64,000 nt of DNA from Amyloporia xantha (taxonomy: Eukaryota > Basidiomycota > Agaricomycetes > Polyporales > Adustoporiaceae), in the NCBI GenBank assembly GCA_036971615.1, contig JAYKKR010000002.1, positions 930,001 through 994,000 of the forward strand, read 5' to 3'. The notes beneath the pieces are model-generated. The model saw only the letters and a list, made by a program, of their open reading frames with translations. It did not search any database and was not told the DNA's origin. Position numbers and translations under genes: made by a program. Below are positions 48,341-60,205 of the stretch, in pieces. Position 1 is the stretch's first letter. Each line of letters starts with the position of its first letter.

Positions 48341-50335
48341 ATTGAATTCCCAAGGATCGAGACATCGATCGCTTGTTCCATCTCACAGTCAATCTCGGAA
48401 CTAGATCCAATACAACATGGCAAAGGCTTACCTACCATCATCGAGTCTCACATGTAACCCGACATAAGTAAACTTAGTTCAAATCGGCACGATACCTGAA
48501 GTACTGTTCCAAAGATGATGGTGTTCGCGTGACATGCAATCAAGATGCTGTACACGTGATCTTCTGGCGCCAGAATCGCAGCGTGCAACGGGCAATGTTC
48601 GAGAACAGAAAAAAGTCAAAAAGGGTTAAAACAAGTTGAACAGTCTCAGGATTTTCTGTAGTGGGATATACAGGTAGATCCTAAGTAAAATCCACGTAAA
48701 ACCAACAGGTTTCTGACAGAAGTAGAATTTAAATTCGAAATATTCCTAGCTTATGGTCACGTGATCGGAAAGCGCGAAGATAATGCAGTCGGAATGAGAA
48801 ATTAACTCAGAATGCTACCTGGACTTTCCGTTCTGGACATTCAGGTGTAGTATTCAACCACTCGCTCGCATAGCTCGTATATTCTACGGCACAGATTACT
48901 GGCCATTTCCCGCTGTGGAAACCAATCGCACTGCTGCATGCACTTACTCGGCGACCTGATGTTTACGATCAAACGAAACAAATCAATACATACCTGGACA
49001 CTTGCCATGCTGATTAACGTGATCTGCAATTTCATGACTGTGCACTCAATTGTCGTGAATCTTCCCGATGCTGAGTATTCTTAGCATCGTCGATTAATCC
49101 CATGTGTGAGTATGCTTGATTGAATCCACATATTTTTGCCTTATAAATGAGCACTAAGCGTGGTGCAGATAGACACAGAACCCCTCTGAGCGTGCCATCC
49201 TGTTCTAGCCATTCAGCCAAACATCTTTCCTATCATCATGATGCCGACGTACCATTTTCTCAAGTATTTTTCGGCTACGTTCGCACACTAGCCATGATCC
49301 TCTTCTCACATTACTTTCAGGAAGAATCCCTACGTCAGCGCGGCTTTTAATCCGTTATTCGACTCCATAGCCCACCCTTGAAGCGTATTCCGCATCTCAG
49401 TGTGCACGAGAAGGACTCCTTTGGAGGCAGGATGTTTTGTTCCGGGTATACCGCTCATTCGGTAGCTCCAAAATGGGTTAAATTTTAGCTATTTTCAATT
49501 ATCGCATATGAAACTCATTAGATAGCACAAGGAACTTGAATACCACCATACCGAGAAATACCACGCGGGAGATATCTACCGCCTGCGCACGGTATCACAC
49601 GATGTACAATCTACATGTACAATACGCGGTGTTCAGCCCCGGTACGTGGAACGCCGTGTTCCAAAATAATCAGGTGGATTCAAATGAAGATACTTAACCA
49701 CGCAGGGAAATGTTTTAGGCAGTCCCACTCATCCGCATGGAACTCAATGTCCTCTCGGAGACCTGGAAGATGTGCCTTGTTTCATGGGTCAGACTTCTTG
49801 CCGAGATCATGGTGATTGCTCCGTTGTTGCACGGGCTTATCGTGTCCGCCATCTCCCTGATTTGGTCATCGTAGTACTCCTGGTGTGAACCGTGGAGCCC
49901 TTCTACGTGTGACCAGCAGGATTTGCGTGTACATGCAGCTTATTCACAGATATCGAGACCAGTCGAAGATTCTTCTCCCCGTGGCGACACTTCCACCAGA
50001 CTGCACATGGTGCGGCGATCACCGCATCTATACATATTGAGAGCGGGAAGCATTTCCAGCTACATCCAAACCGTTTGGGGTGAATGCCCATATAAAACAG
50101 GGGTGCTCGCAGACTCTCGATCGTCACCTTCTGGTACATACAGGAGGTTCCACGATACTGCAGCTGCTGCTTCGCATTGTGGTCTACTTCCGTTTCAAAC
50201 AAGGTCAGAGATATGGCCTTACGTCACGCCGTTCCTCGTCTGAACTATATGCTAATGAGAGCAGGGTTTTCTTTGGAATCATAGTTGAAAATATACCTTA
50301 CACCCTCCGACATTTTTAATTGTTTCTATACCAAC
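48341..50335. other. interval without a supported gene
   Basis: The frames are short and on both strands, with no motif and no phase-consistent chain. It includes the presumptive promoter of the PHD/chromodomain gene that starts at 50336. Confidence 0.45.
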
Positions 50336-51506
50336 ATGGACAAGCCAGGCAATCCGAAGGTAGGTTCTTCTATGTTGCTCATGATCGCAAAATTCACAGT
50401 GCTTATAGAAAGAGCGGAAGAAGTTCTTTGGTCGCAAGAAGGTGTGTTTGAGCGTCCATATAGAATGAAAATAAATCAAGGTAGCTCAAATACTTTATAT
50501 ACAGTCAAAGAATGAACAATCTCTCCAAAGAGAGAGGCGGAAGTCGGCTGCTGCTCAGAAAGGTCATCGACGTCCCCGAACTGCAAACTCATCTAACGAA
50601 GCCAAGTGTACCAACGATAACATTGACGATTCTGCCATCGTTGACGGTATGAGGTCAGAGGAAATAGCTGTACCGGACGCCCTTTCCCGCCAAGTGAGTG
50701 ACGTGCCATATGCATTCTTATAGATAGCTGATATGCAATGTTCATTCCAGTTTATTGAATGTGATCAGTGCGGATCCATCTTTTGAACATATTCAGGCTC
50801 TTACTGCTGTTTCAACCAGTTGCAAGGCGTGGTTACATTTCTCCTGTGCGGGTATTGGACCAGAAGTCGATATTTTGGTCACCGAAAGACAATTCGTGTG
50901 CCAGGAATGTTTATTGTCGGAGTAAGTATGTCCTTTCACTGATTATCTAAGATATCGGGCTTATAATGGACATTATTTTAAATAACTGACAGCTGTAATG
51001 ATGGACGTGCGTAAATTTTGTATATCCTGCAAGGATATCCACTTTACACCGCCGCTGACATACCGTTCTGTCTATATCCTTGATCTTTCATTCGATATTT
51101 GCACGCAATGCTGAACGTGAATCAGGCAGAGCAATAAACGAGTCAAAAACGGGTCAGGCGAAATGCCACAAACCAGGTTGCTCTACAGTGGTATCTTCCG
51201 AAGAGTATTTCGTTGAGAGATTGATTGGCCGTCGGCCACAAGGGAAAGATCCAAGAGATGCGGGGCTATTCATATACTTGGTCAAATGGGATGGGTGCGT
51301 TTATACTAAAGTGCAAAGAACATTACTTACCGTGCAACAGCTATCCCACATCGGAAGCAACTTGGATTCCTGCAGCAAGCCTTAGTGGATCTGGAACCCT
51401 TATTGACGATTTCGAGCGGGCTGCACGTGCTGAAGGTCATGACTTGGACAACCTGCGCCGTGTCGTGATGCTCAAAGGAGCAGGTCTTGGGTGTTTTACG
51501 GAGTGA
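50336..51506 (+). CDS. PHD-finger and chromodomain protein (6 exons, 220 aa)
   Basis: This is a likely chromatin reader, as chromodomains typically bind methylated histone tails. The exons are 50336-50359, 50505-50693, 50751-50767, 50820-50921, 51130-51294 and 51341-51506, all in phase to 663 nt. A PHD-type unit covers about residues 72-107: ECDHCKAWLHFSC with Cys75, Cys78, His83 and Cys86, then VCQEC with Cys104 and Cys107. The first zinc-binding Cys pair of a full PHD finger is not seen. The chromodomain covers about residues 135-192: EEYFVERLIGRR, YLVKWDGYPTSEATWIP and a closing helix with LIDDFERAA. The aromatic-cage positions look occupied (Tyr, Trp, and Trp in TW). An optional 18-nt exon at about 50993-51010 would also keep phase. 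The combination is common in Agaricomycete genomes. Confidence 0.85.
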
Positions 51507-52637
51507 TTGAGCGCATCTCAGATTTGGTACGACCATGTAGATGTATTTCTTCGGCTCAGATGAGATATACAGTCAAATGTTCAGCACGTAGTTAAACCAA
51601 TTAACATTGTATATGATGAGATGAGGACCGCGAGCTGCATAACTGCACCATACCATAGCTATCAGTCAACAGCGCTGCTGAACCACCTGTGCCGACAATT
51701 GCTAGTAGTGCATCCTATGCATAGGCCCCGACTGTTGTCAATCATACAAAGATATCCCAGAGGAATAGTATGTAGGCCGAATAGAAGGCAAGCATTTATA
51801 TCGGGTAATCAAACACCTAGTCGATACGCCACAACCAGGAGACGACGCAGAATTGAATAACATCGACGTCCAATTCAGATTCTCAAAAATTTCAAATATC
51901 AAGCTTCAGAATTTAGTGTTCTGTATTAGCAAACATCGAAATCATAATAATTGATTTCCAGCATTCGAATGTGGACATTCGTCTCTAATGGTCCATCAGC
52001 TGACCAGTATGGCTGTAGCCCTCGGCGGTCAGCCTGCGCTGTCATGGTATGAGAGCACTAATATCAAGACTACCCGGGATATAGTAAATCCTCTGATTGT
52101 ACCGAGCGAGTCATGTGAATCTTCGAACAATTGCGAAATGCATGCTTCTCCCAAAGTACAGTCGTCTTGAGACGTTATTCTCGCGGTTTCCTGAAGACCC
52201 GACCGTGAGGAATCGACGCACGCCTATTTCTACTATTCATCAAATATCATAATGTAGATAGTGCTGGCATTCTTTACACACGCACACATCGATTGGTGAG
52301 ACACTCCCAATACAAACTGTAGAAGGACGCAGCACTAACCAGCAGCGTGCTCTTCTATACGAGTGGTTTTCCGTAGATTATGGGTGAATATATAGAAGCA
52401 GAATGAATGGACACTGGGCTGATAAGATCAATGAGACCGGATGATCTGTCTCATAACCCACCGACGGACTGTCCCTCCCTTTTCCCAGCTGATATCGAAT
52501 TTTATCCAGGAAGGCTAGATAGGAATTTAAACAACTCAAACTTGTTTCGGCGATTAGGCAACCGGGTGGCACAATTGCTTTCTGATGAAGTTGCACTAGC
52601 CCTTCGAGCCAGGTGTATTTATCAGAGAGTGCCCAGA
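51507..52637. other. intergenic interval
   Basis: No supported exon. Frames at 51621-51860 and 51988-52170 (+) are short and featureless. The segment lies between the 3' ends of the convergent chromodomain (+) and zinc-cluster (-) genes. Confidence 0.5.
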
Positions 52638-53715
52638 TCAAGGTGAAATTGAGAAGGCGAGACACACCAAAGAATGATTCCAAAATCCGCCCAGGGTGAT
52701 ATCAGGATTACTGCAACAGGTATCCGCAGGACTGAGATGCAACATGGTCGTCAAACTCTCTATTGATGCCATATATCCCGTCCTGCCAGTAGTCTATATA
52801 TTGATATCAGAGGCGGATAGCCGAAGCGACGCCATTTGCTTACATAGGACGGGATATAGTCGACATATGAGGGTTGAGAAGATAAAGAACCATGCACTAG
52901 AGTTGACGGGTAAGCGTTAGAATACTGAGGATACCCATACGGATCCTGCCCGTATTGTTGAGATGCAAGAGGTTGATAAAGCAGTCGATGGTACTGCTGA
53001 TAGACGGAATACAACGATACAGTAGCGGTATCGCGTGTGACTTGATTGATAGGTTGGCTTTGCAGGGAGCCACCGTGATCTGACCTCTCCAACGCAGCGC
53101 GACTGAGAGGAAAGCATCAGGAAAGGGCGCACGTCATTATAAACTCACTGTACCTCATGTAGAGCGGGACATCCCTGTCGTTAATAGTAGGAGGCATCTG
53201 AAACAGCTGGTCACTGAATTTGTTGGTCAGAAATATTAGACTGGACTTGAGACAAATATGTACATAAGGTCATGAGATGCGACAGTGTCTGTGTTCAAGT
53301 CATCGCGCCTCTGTTCAATTTTGAATCCTGTGGATGCATCTTCGAGCTCGTTGGCTGGGAGCCTGGTCTCAAAATTGGCCTCTCTGGGAGAATCTACAGC
53401 AGGAGTGGGTACTGCACGGGATCGCACGCCTGCCGGCCACACGCACTTGATACCACATCAGGACAAGCAACGGTGGACGTGTGAAGGTTGACATACTTCT
53501 CGCTCACAGGGTTCCGCACATTTTAGGCACGTTGGCTTTGATTCGTCGCACTGGATGGAGGTTCGCGGATCAGAAAGTAATCTCAAACAAGTCCCGCTCA
53601 CTTTTATCTTTCTTTTTCTGCACGTAAGACATCCTTTCCTGGAGCGTGTATACGCGGCCTTCTTCCTGAGGGTACGCAGATACTCCAGTGTCAGGTGATG
53701 TCGATCAGTAGACAT
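52638..53715 (-). CDS. Zn2Cys6 transcription factor (6 exons, 274 aa)
   Basis: This is a fungal zinc-cluster DNA-binding protein. The minus-strand exons are 53715-53602, 53550-53497, 53445-53264, 53213-53154, 53102-52844 and 52793-52638, with every phase closing (825 nt). The cluster is split over the first three exons: GCLTCRKRKIK, CDESKPTCLKCAEPCERE, CVWPAG. This gives Cys29-x2-Cys32-x6-Cys39-x6-Cys46-x2-Cys49-x7-Cys57, with one extra Cys at 53. The remainder has QLFQMPPTINDRDVPLYMS, a Tyr/Gln/Ser-rich stretch and LGGFWNHSL near the end. There is no long fungal-specific transcription factor domain, so it is a short zinc-cluster protein of a kind common in basidiomycetes. Target genes cannot be inferred. 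Confidence 0.85.
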
Positions 53716-56252
53716 GTTCGTGACGGGTGACCCACGCTGGGTCTGCGGTTGGGCAAATGCGGACGGTATTTATGACTTATCAAGGTAGTAAAAATGACAA
53801 GAGCATCTCAGAGCTATAAGTCCCATTCTATATGTCGGTAGACGCACCTGGTCAACTTGTCTCAGAGAAAGACTGGCTGGACACTGTCGAAATTGACTGC
53901 ATGAAGCAGTGGATCGTCAATATAGTTCTCGGAGGCCGAATTAGAACGCCAGTCGACACTACAATCAGGGAGTTGCGCACGTTGCAATCGCATCAAGCTA
54001 CCTCTCTACGAAGTTTAGCCACGAGCCACAAGGACCCCTGTTCCTGGCGAAAGCGGCCTTATTTCGTAGCTCCATGGTACTTCCCGGATCAAAGGGGTGA
54101 AACGATTGAATCCACCTGGCAATTTCCATTAGATTAAGCCGTCACATAGCCGACACTAGATGCACCCACCACGCTAAGATTCACAGAATATCGCTATTTA
54201 AGCAACTTCCGCATTCACGTGCAAATGCTAGCTTCGTTCACCAAAAGTAATCTTTCAGTACTTGAGATGTTCCTCCAGCCCAGCGCATCGGACTGACGCG
54301 CATTTTGATCGAAGTATATTACTGGCCGTGATGCGTCCAAGGGTCGCTGCGTAGAGGAAGGTCAAGTTGACATTGTGAGAAAAAAACAATCGTCCGTCTC
54401 GAACAGCATGGAGGAAGGTATAAGCATGTCCGAGAAGCTGCCGTTCTGCGCCCGGCAGATAATCGCGCGAACTGTCTTCCTTTCCCTGGAAGATTGATAT
54501 ATATTGTCAATGACGGTGCCGCTCTGGATTATCGGGTGAAATATGTGTCTATGGCGGCGATTAACCTCCATGAACGTGAGCTTATTTCGGCAGGGAGAAA
54601 AAGCATATAGGATTCTTCCTACAGTGTCCAGATAAGGCCGCAATCAGTCGCTCACAATCCAGTGGATCTATGTCGAGACTAACACATAGTATTTGAGTTC
54701 CGACATGCTCTGCTATTGAGGATGGATGTTAGGTGCTTCGGAGTATTATGTAATAGATACTTCTTTGTCCGACGCTGCTGCACTACTAGCGCTCAGTCCA
54801 TCGTTCGCGGTGTACAACGAGAATACGATATGCCGACATGTACTACGAGATAAAGGTTCTGCTCGATGAACATGCTCTATATTACGTTGTTTAACTCCAA
54901 ATTATTGAAGATTCCGTCGTTTTCAGCCAACATTTTTGGTCAAAATACAACGACGTCTGCTCAAGTAATCGTCTAATTACCGGCTAGGGATTGGACACAA
55001 CTCAGGCGAGAGTCAAATGATTCATGGTGAATGTGGCGGTAAAGGACTCAACAAACTATCTGTCTCTGTATGATTCGTACCATACGAAATACCAGCAGGT
55101 AAGTCCCCGATACTACGTTTTAACATGCCAGTGCGATCCATGAGCACTGCAAGGTTCATTCCTTTACACTGCCTAGAATTGTGATTGAAGATATGTCTCG
55201 ATGGAAATTTTGACCTTCGTTCCCAATCATTTCTTTCCAATTCATTATACGGGCATGTATTTTGTGACCGAATCTCCAATCTCCGTAATGTTCGTTGTGT
55301 CACACCGTCGCTTCGCTTTCGGTATCGACATGATTGACCCGGATGATCAGTAAAGACAGGGCTCCTCATTTTTCTACTGTTCAAGATACAAACAGAATCT
55401 GCACTCTTTTCTGGATGCTTTGCATGGCGATTAAGCTGGTTGCTGATATAAGCTTCGGAGAATGTTCTTTTCAGTTGCTCTGGGATTTACCTTTGTAGTC
55501 CCGTTGGTGCGGAACGTAACGTATTATTGAAGGGCCAGTTTGCACCAACACTCCAGAAAATCTCAGAATCCTCACTCGTGCATTCTCATCCACGTAGCTT
55601 TGCAGACTGATGGTCAAGCATATAATGTTACGGAAGTTAAAAAACGTCACGATGTTGCGTAGGCTCGGATGATGGAAGCTGGGCGAAAGAGAGACGGTGG
55701 GCCCCAATCAGCTTATGATTCGCACTACGAACGTGAAGGTGAGTTATCTGATACAATTTCCTATGAGCTTTTAGAAGATAACATGCGAACTATCAGTGGT
55801 TCGCACAGTGGTATAGAACATGGCTGTAATCATGAAAGGGTGTTGTCCTCTTCTATCCGCACTCATGGAAATATGCATGCTGCCAATATCTTAATGCGAG
55901 TACTTAAACATATCGGTTTCTTCGCGTGTTTCCTCCCAGTATTGACAGAAATGAAGCATGAATGTTCTATGAACATAGCTGCTGATTCCGACTGGCAGTA
56001 CACCTGTTTATGGACAAGATGTAATATAGCATGTATCTAGGCCTTCACACAAATGTATGCCCAGCCACTCATCGCAACTCGAAAATGGTTTACATAACAT
56101 TAAACGTCAGGATTTGATTCTACCGTAGTAAGTGCACCGATTCAAAGAGGAGATGTCCAACTTCATGCTTGCAAGATGAGCTGCGAGATGAGTTACTGAG
56201 AAAGGACGACTAATTGTGGACAACAGCACTGGAGCTTACTGGAGCTTACGGT
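53716..56252. other. interval without a supported gene
   Basis: Frames such as 53832-54137 (+), 55022-55384 (-) and 55669-56040 (+) have no motif and no intron chain that I could close. This region contains the upstream side of the minus-strand zinc-cluster gene. Confidence 0.42.
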
Positions 56253-56807
56253 CTAAGTGGATGCTGTAAGCAGGTAATTCTTCAAGATTGGGTAGACCGA
56301 AATAGAGATGTCCATCATCGCAGTATAGTCGTTATTCTTGTATTGAGCCACAACAAGATCGCCTCTCCACGCGTTGTTTTCTCGGAACGATTCGCCCTGC
56401 ATATCACGGATGCAGGCATTTATCGCAAACGGCATGCCATCCCGAGATATAATGGGATAATAAGCGATAAAAGGTTGCGGTAAAGGCTTTCCCATGCCTT
56501 CTAGTCGATCTACTATCTGAAAGACACGAAATAAGTAGTCGGAACTTCTGTAACTAGTATCCCAAGTTGATGAATATTTCATGTTACTTACTTGATAATC
56601 CCAGGATCGCGATCCTAGACCTTCAGCAATATGACTGAAGTACATCTCTGGGTGCGGCGTGTATCCTGCTCTGTACGGCTCTTGAACATTAGGATTTACT
56701 GCCGTGAGAGTACTCGCAAACAAAGGGACCAGGTGTGGTAATCTGCCATCGGCCGGCAGCAGCAGAGCATCGACAGTCATCATTTCTGTATCGGATTGAT
56801 AAGACAT
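56253..56807 (-). CDS. small conserved-looking protein, function unknown (2 exons, 159 aa)
   Basis: The exons are 56807-56592 and 56516-56253 on the minus strand, separated by a 75-nt GTAAGT...CAG intron in phase 0. The frame reads as a compact globular protein. It opens MSYQSDTEMMTV and has PHLVPLF near residue 25, IAEGLGSRSWDYQ at the end of exon 1, then KPLPQPFIAYYPIISRDGMP and AWRGDLVVAQYKNN. It has no signal peptide or membrane span. The even composition, clean intron and absence of low complexity make it look like a real, conserved Agaricomycete gene. I recognise no named domain. The frame also stays open through the intron, so an unspliced form is possible. Confidence 0.66.
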   Translation of the reverse strand: MSYQSDTEMMTVDALLLPADGRLPHLVPLFASTLTAVNPNVQEPYRAGYTPHPEMYFSHIAEGLGSRSWDYQVSNMKYSSTWDTSYRSSDYLFRVFQIVDRLEGMGKPLPQPFIAYYPIISRDGMPFAINACIRDMQGESFRENNAWRGDLVVAQYKNNDYTAMMDISISVYPILKNYLLTAST

Positions 56808-59800
56808 GCTTACAGGTGCTGTCGTTAGCGGATATAAATGAAGATGAAGTCTTTGGGATGAGTTCGATATAAGGCATGCTTTATTTCATGTTGTCCGAAC
56901 ACGTACCGAATTAATGGGTCGCTTGCCACGAGTGGTATTGCGTATTGCTTCGAAGCGAGAATAGGTGTGATATAAGGTCGTCACTATCATACGATATTAT
57001 GACCACGGAGCATGTTAGCGAGGACGTCATGTCGTCGCCTGTGCAGAGCAAGGCTGCCTCAATAAGTAAAGAGCACTTATCGAACACTTCTGCATCTTCT
57101 CATAGATCAAATCATAACGCTTATTGGATGCGATAAGGAACCTGCGCTGGAACGGCCAGGGCGCTGGAAAGGTCGCAGCCTTCGACCGTACTTGCGATAA
57201 TGCTCATGCCCGGATCCTGACACCGAGGCGCTGTTCACACACAAGGGTGCTTGCCCATCACCACAGGGCTTGCTTCGTGACAATGTGACAAGTAATTACC
57301 TTCACTAGAAAATGCCTTGTATAGACCCGTAGCCTCCTTATATTATATTCGACGATAGCCACAAGAGCCTAGGAATACATGCATTACTACGGTCGTGGTA
57401 TAACTTTGAATAAACTGTCGCCGATATATAGATAATTATCTACTCACCTGATGCTTATCCGAGAAGACCCGGAGACTGACTGGCACCTGCTGCTGTTGCT
57501 GCAATGGTCGCAGACTTTTGCGTGAGAGACAATCTTACCGCACCCGAGGACAACATCATGGAAGTCTCCAATCATGCGTTATCTGTGCTTCGTTTAACGC
57601 ATTTGGTCGGAGTTGTTCCGCCCGACTGCTTCAAATCCAGGCGGCTCAGCATTCAAGTGACTTTCCAATGGGTTCCAGAGCACGGTGTTTGACAACAGTT
57701 TCCATAGGTAGGAACTGCAGCCAACGGCACACGATCTGCAGAACGCCTCATCCTTAACTTGAGATCGAGCGTCCGACTTGCAGGCGACGGCTTACCATGG
57801 AAATAGGTGGGTTTCGAGATGACTATCCGCCGCGTGAAAATGACCAGCTGAGCCACGGGGTATCAAGCATGAGATTGAAAAGTGCTAGAAAATCAAAAAT
57901 TTGTAAGCCTAATGGAGATGATACTGGTCTTGGCTCTTCGACCATAAATTACCAGAAATTTTGCTCAGCTGTTCCGTAGATTAGACTTCTGACTAGCCAG
58001 CCCTCTCGTTGTTTTTGAGCCCAAATGCTAAAGAGAAGCGTCTACGCACAATGGCCGCTCGCTGCGATGTGCATATCAGGGTGATAGTGCAGGGAGCATG
58101 TTACTGTTATAACGTCTAAGACTGAATGACAAAGAATGCAAGTGTTAATCTTACGACAGCTCTGTGATGGTATATCCTGCTTGAGGAGACGAGACGTTCG
58201 CAGAGATAGTACCCTCCTTACTTCGTAAGATACTTCGTAAGATAACATGCCATCAGTATCACAACAGCAATGACGAAATTTTCTACATACTATTTCGCAA
58301 TGGAGAAGATGACATCGCCAAACAATCTCCCCTAGGCTACGAAGTTTTAGCAGACGGACAAAAGGTTAAAGCGACCTTGAGTACCATGTTCATACTTGTA
58401 GAAGACTGTCCTTCAACGATGAGATTAAGTTAGAAGTCTGATGATGGGGTTCTACCTGTAAATTGATCAGAACCGATGGTCTTGTACGTCTTGTACGAGC
58501 TACGGCAAGAAGTACGCAATTCGCAATATGGAACAGCAAGAATTACCACTCACGATTGGGTTGTCACTTGTATTCAGCACAAATACACAGGTGACCAACA
58601 GTCAGCGTCAAGAGACGCGTAAGAAAGAACCTAATCCACCGCTCTTCAATACGGACCTGACCGTTGCTGAAAATCAGACTGCCGTTTATCTGCATGGGTT
58701 CGGAAAGGAACATGTGAAAATCAGTATTGTAGACCGTAAGAATCTATTTCAGGTTAGACGAAGCCACGAACTTTCATGCTTTTCATCGAAATGTAGCAGG
58801 AGATCCTCGCACTCAGTTTCAACGAGGACTCCACTGCATCGGACACGCATTCATGACGGTAGGCAATATCATCCAGCTGAATAACGCACAAGTTCGGCGG
58901 TACTATGTCGTGTTCAATCAGATTAGCAGACCAGATTCAAAATTCGCGTAGTAGGCTGGCAAGTACCATGGGCGAGGCCACAGATTTGTGATCAAAGTTT
59001 GCGAGCACGTGCTCGTGGCATATTCCGAGACAACGGCGGCTGTAACAAGCAGTGCGTGGTAATTTAAATCGGCTTTAATTGTCTTGTGCTATGCCTCTAT
59101 ATAGACCTAGCTTGTGCTGAAAAAAAAGAATTATCTATGCATATCACATTCCTGACGGAGTGTATGTATTAAGTAATGGCGTTAATTCACGATCAGAGCG
59201 CATCCTTCCGATCGAGCTTGGTTGTCGATCGAACGCAGGTAGGCACTACGTGTAGTTTGAACATGCATACTGTGCTCTGAAAATCATCCATTCAGCACTC
59301 TCATCCGGTTCGCGATGATGTACGTTGCGCAATGACGACCAAGACCTCGTTTTCCCTCCGTTCTGTGAACTCTCCTAAGACTCCGCGTCACGTGGACTCG
59401 GCTCAAGACCTGCCGTGGTCCTTCGTGGTATCACGATTCGGAGTCCCTGAAGATGAGAAGTTCTACCGTCCATAAGAGCCGAGATCGTCTCCCTTCTACT
59501 GCCTCATCGGCGGTATTTGGACCTTGTTCAATCTTCCATGGCCGAAGCTGGGCCACGCGTAAGCAGCAAGAGTCTGGTAAGCGCTTGCTTTCGGATCTTC
59601 TCGCGGCTAACATCTATAGCATGGCGTTACAGGGAACCGATTTCCGGGGGTCATTAAATCAAAAAGGGCTCTGCCCGTACGTCTGCAACAAGTTAGTCTA
59701 AAAGAATTATGTGGTTTTCGCATGTACCGGCATTTCACGCTAAGCACCGCAGAATGAACACATTCGTCCAGACTCCTCAGACCTCTACTGGAGGCTCGTT

Positions 59801-60205
59801 TGCGCTTCGATAATATCCCCCAAGCTAAGGATTTGTCATTGTATTCAGATAGCTGGTGGAAGAATCTATGTGGGTTGTTTATACCGTTCAAGGATGAGCA
59901 CTCATATGTTAACATAATTGTGGGCCTCCGAAGTATTGGCAGAGGCACGGTTCACTGCAATTTGACTTTTTTCCAGGAATCAGTGGTATATACCGCTGCT
60001 AACCATATTCATTTGATGCGGAGAATAGGACAAAACTCTCGTTCCCTTGAATTGATACTCACAGTCCGTGAAACTGGGCTTCGGGTAGCAGTGGATTGAG
60101 CCATGATCAATATAAACTTAGTTATATCTGAATGCAAAAGGCGCGACAAGTTATTTCTGGCTGGTTGGATAGTAGGCGGCAATTCACAGGAATCAAGAAA
60201 GAAAG
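56808..60205. other. interval without a supported gene
   Basis: Frames at 58528-58884, 59453-59701 and 59800-60099 (+) are the longest but carry no motif. The segment directly before 60206 may contain additional 5' exons or the promoter of the GATA gene. Confidence 0.4.
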
